From the NCBI RefSeq assembly GCF_000238255.3, contig NZ_CP011039.1:545001-609000 (forward strand): a stretch of 64,000 bases of DNA. Reading direction: 5' to 3'. Every line of letters begins with the position of its first letter. The stretch's first letter is position 1. The notes under the pieces are model-generated. The model saw only the letters and a program-made list of their open reading frames with translations, was not told the origin of the DNA and made no database searches. Position numbers and translations under genes: made by a program. This DNA comes from Pseudoalteromonas spongiae UST010723-006. GTDB lineage: Bacteria; Pseudomonadota; Gammaproteobacteria; Enterobacterales; Alteromonadaceae. This document shows positions 63,040-64,000 of this stretch, one piece after another.

Positions 63040-64000
63040 TCAACTAAATTTCACCGTTGCAGTGCATCCTGCGGTATTTGTATTCTCAATTAAGTTAAAC
63101 CGCCAGCTATAGCGCTGACAAATATCTTGTACTAGTGTTAATCCAACACCGAATCCTTCATACCCCCTTGGTTTTTCATTAAGGCCAACACCTGCATCAA
63201 TAACACTTAAACTACTTTTTGTTAGCTTAATAATTATGTCGCTATTTTCAGAGCAGTTTATCGCGTTAATAAGTAGGTTGTTGATTAATGACTCTAGTAG
63301 TAGAGGTTCTACAAAAAGATTTACAGTATCTGAAAGGTAAGTTGTCACACTACAATTATTGGCGTGTAAAAGGTGACTGTGTTGATTAGTTATTTTTTCT
63401 ATTAGTGATTGTGTTATTTGAACTGGCTTTTCAATAATATCTTGTTGTCTTGCTAGCAATAGCAATACATTGGTTAGCTGCTCCATTTCGTTAACTGCAC
63501 TTGATATACGTGAGAGTTGTTTTTTGCTTGCGTACTCTGAACGGTGTAATAAGCTAACGCTTCCTTTAATAACTGTCATGGGAGTTCGAATTTCGTGGCT
63601 GATGTAGCGCGTAAAATTTTTTTCACGTGTAAGAGCGTTATTTATTCGGCTGCGATACGTGTTTATTGCGGTAATCATATTTGCGAGCTCATATGATACT
63701 TCGCCATCAATTGAGATTGACGAAAAGTCATGGTTTGTGGATTGGTTTAGTAGCCTAGCGCAATCCGAAAATGGCTGTGCCAAGCGGTTTGCGATTTTTT
63801 GAATGGCAATACCTGCTAGTAAAAAAACGATTACACCAATTAATAACAAACCGATTTCAATGAGTGCAAAAGACGCGTCACTCCACTCAGTTGCGTCAAT
63901 ATTGAGTACTGCCCACACTAGCTTCTCACCTTGTGGTGAGGAAATCGTTTGTGAGAGTACCGCGAGTTCTGAGTCATCTTCAAAGTGAAAGGATTCGAGC
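63040..64000 (-). CDS. Sensor histidine kinase, C-terminal part (runs off the right edge)
   Basis: The frame stays open to the window end (LESFHFEDDSELAVLSQTIS...), so the N-terminal sensor part lies outside. Seen here: a periplasmic tail, a transmembrane helix (IEIGLLLIGVIVFLLAGIAI), a HAMP-like region, phospho-acceptor FTRYISHEIRTPMTVIKGSV, N box LINNLLINAINCSEN, and G box GYEGFGVGLTLVQDICQRY. A start inside the visible region (63918) would remove the sensor domain and is unlikely. Partner regulator not visible. Confidence 0.88.
   Translation of the reverse strand, partial: LESFHFEDDSELAVLSQTISSPQGEKLVWAVLNIDATEWSDASFALIEIGLLLIGVIVFLLAGIAIQKIANRLAQPFSDCARLLNQSTNHDFSSISIDGEVSYELANMITAINTYRSRINNALTREKNFTRYISHEIRTPMTVIKGSVSLLHRSEYASKKQLSRISSAVNEMEQLTNVLLLLARQQDIIEKPVQITQSLIEKITNQHSHLLHANNCSVTTYLSDTVNLFVEPLLLESLINNLLINAINCSENSDIIIKLTKSSLSVIDAGVGLNEKPRGYEGFGVGLTLVQDICQRYSWRFNLIENTNTAGCTATVKFS

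Noticed and set aside
1..64000. CRISPR array, tRNA or rRNA genes, prophage
   Set aside because: No regularly spaced direct repeats with spacers, no cloverleaf or rRNA sequence, and no phage structural genes were seen on reading both strands.

Overview
The window is a chromosomal segment of a marine gammaproteobacterium of the Alteromonadales, most likely Pseudoalteromonas or a close relative. This is inferred from the protein sequences, the AT-rich DNA, and conserved gene orders (metK divergent from tkt-epd-pgk-fba; sfsA-dksA-gluQ-pcnB-folK-panB-panC; maoP divergent from hdfR; a dedicated sortase locus typical of marine proteobacteria). No rRNA, tRNA, CRISPR array, transposase or prophage gene was seen.

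Layout. 1-6 kb: the 5' end of putA with a divergent Lrp-family regulator, a ygiM/ygiF pair, a START-domain protein and two unrecognised membrane-anchored proteins. 6-15.4 kb: central metabolism (metK, tkt, epd, pgk, fba) interrupted by a coiled-coil gene and by a ParD-like antitoxin gene coupled to a methionine aminopeptidase. 15.4-20.3 kb: a porin preceded by a striking GATC-dense stretch, then phoB-phoR and pstS with a PhoB box. 20.3-26.6 kb: a minus-strand block for pantothenate and folate synthesis, RNA polyadenylation (pcnB, apparently with an AUU start), gluQ, dksA and sfsA. 26.6-32.8 kb: aminopeptidase, a purine-type phosphoribosyltransferase, a Crp/Fnr-like regulator, a secreted amidohydrolase, a 39-aa membrane protein and two families of mobile inverted-repeat elements. 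32.9-39.3 kb: a complete proteobacterial dedicated sortase system (histidine kinase, response regulator, OmpA-like protein, VIT/vWA target, sortase).

39.4-41.8 kb is the main accessory region. Two long inverted repeats of about 220 bp enclose an integron-type gene cassette. It consists of a 365-aa protein with a HEPN-like R-x4-H motif and a structurally convincing attC site, followed by a small membrane-protein gene. No integrase is present. This is the best candidate for an undescribed, possibly anti-phage, module.

41.8-53 kb returns to housekeeping genes: EamA transporter, proBA, a prenylcysteine-methyltransferase-like gene that lacks its catalytic centre, a glutaredoxin, maoP with a RimK-like ligase, hdfR, a MocR/LysE/GNAT group and gltX. 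53-64 kb: an outer-membrane barrel, DUF3581, a three-gene operon of secreted phospholipase C-like enzyme + parvulin-like protein + small anchored protein, azurin, a MoxR/VWA pair, small conserved families, and a histidine kinase that runs off the right edge.
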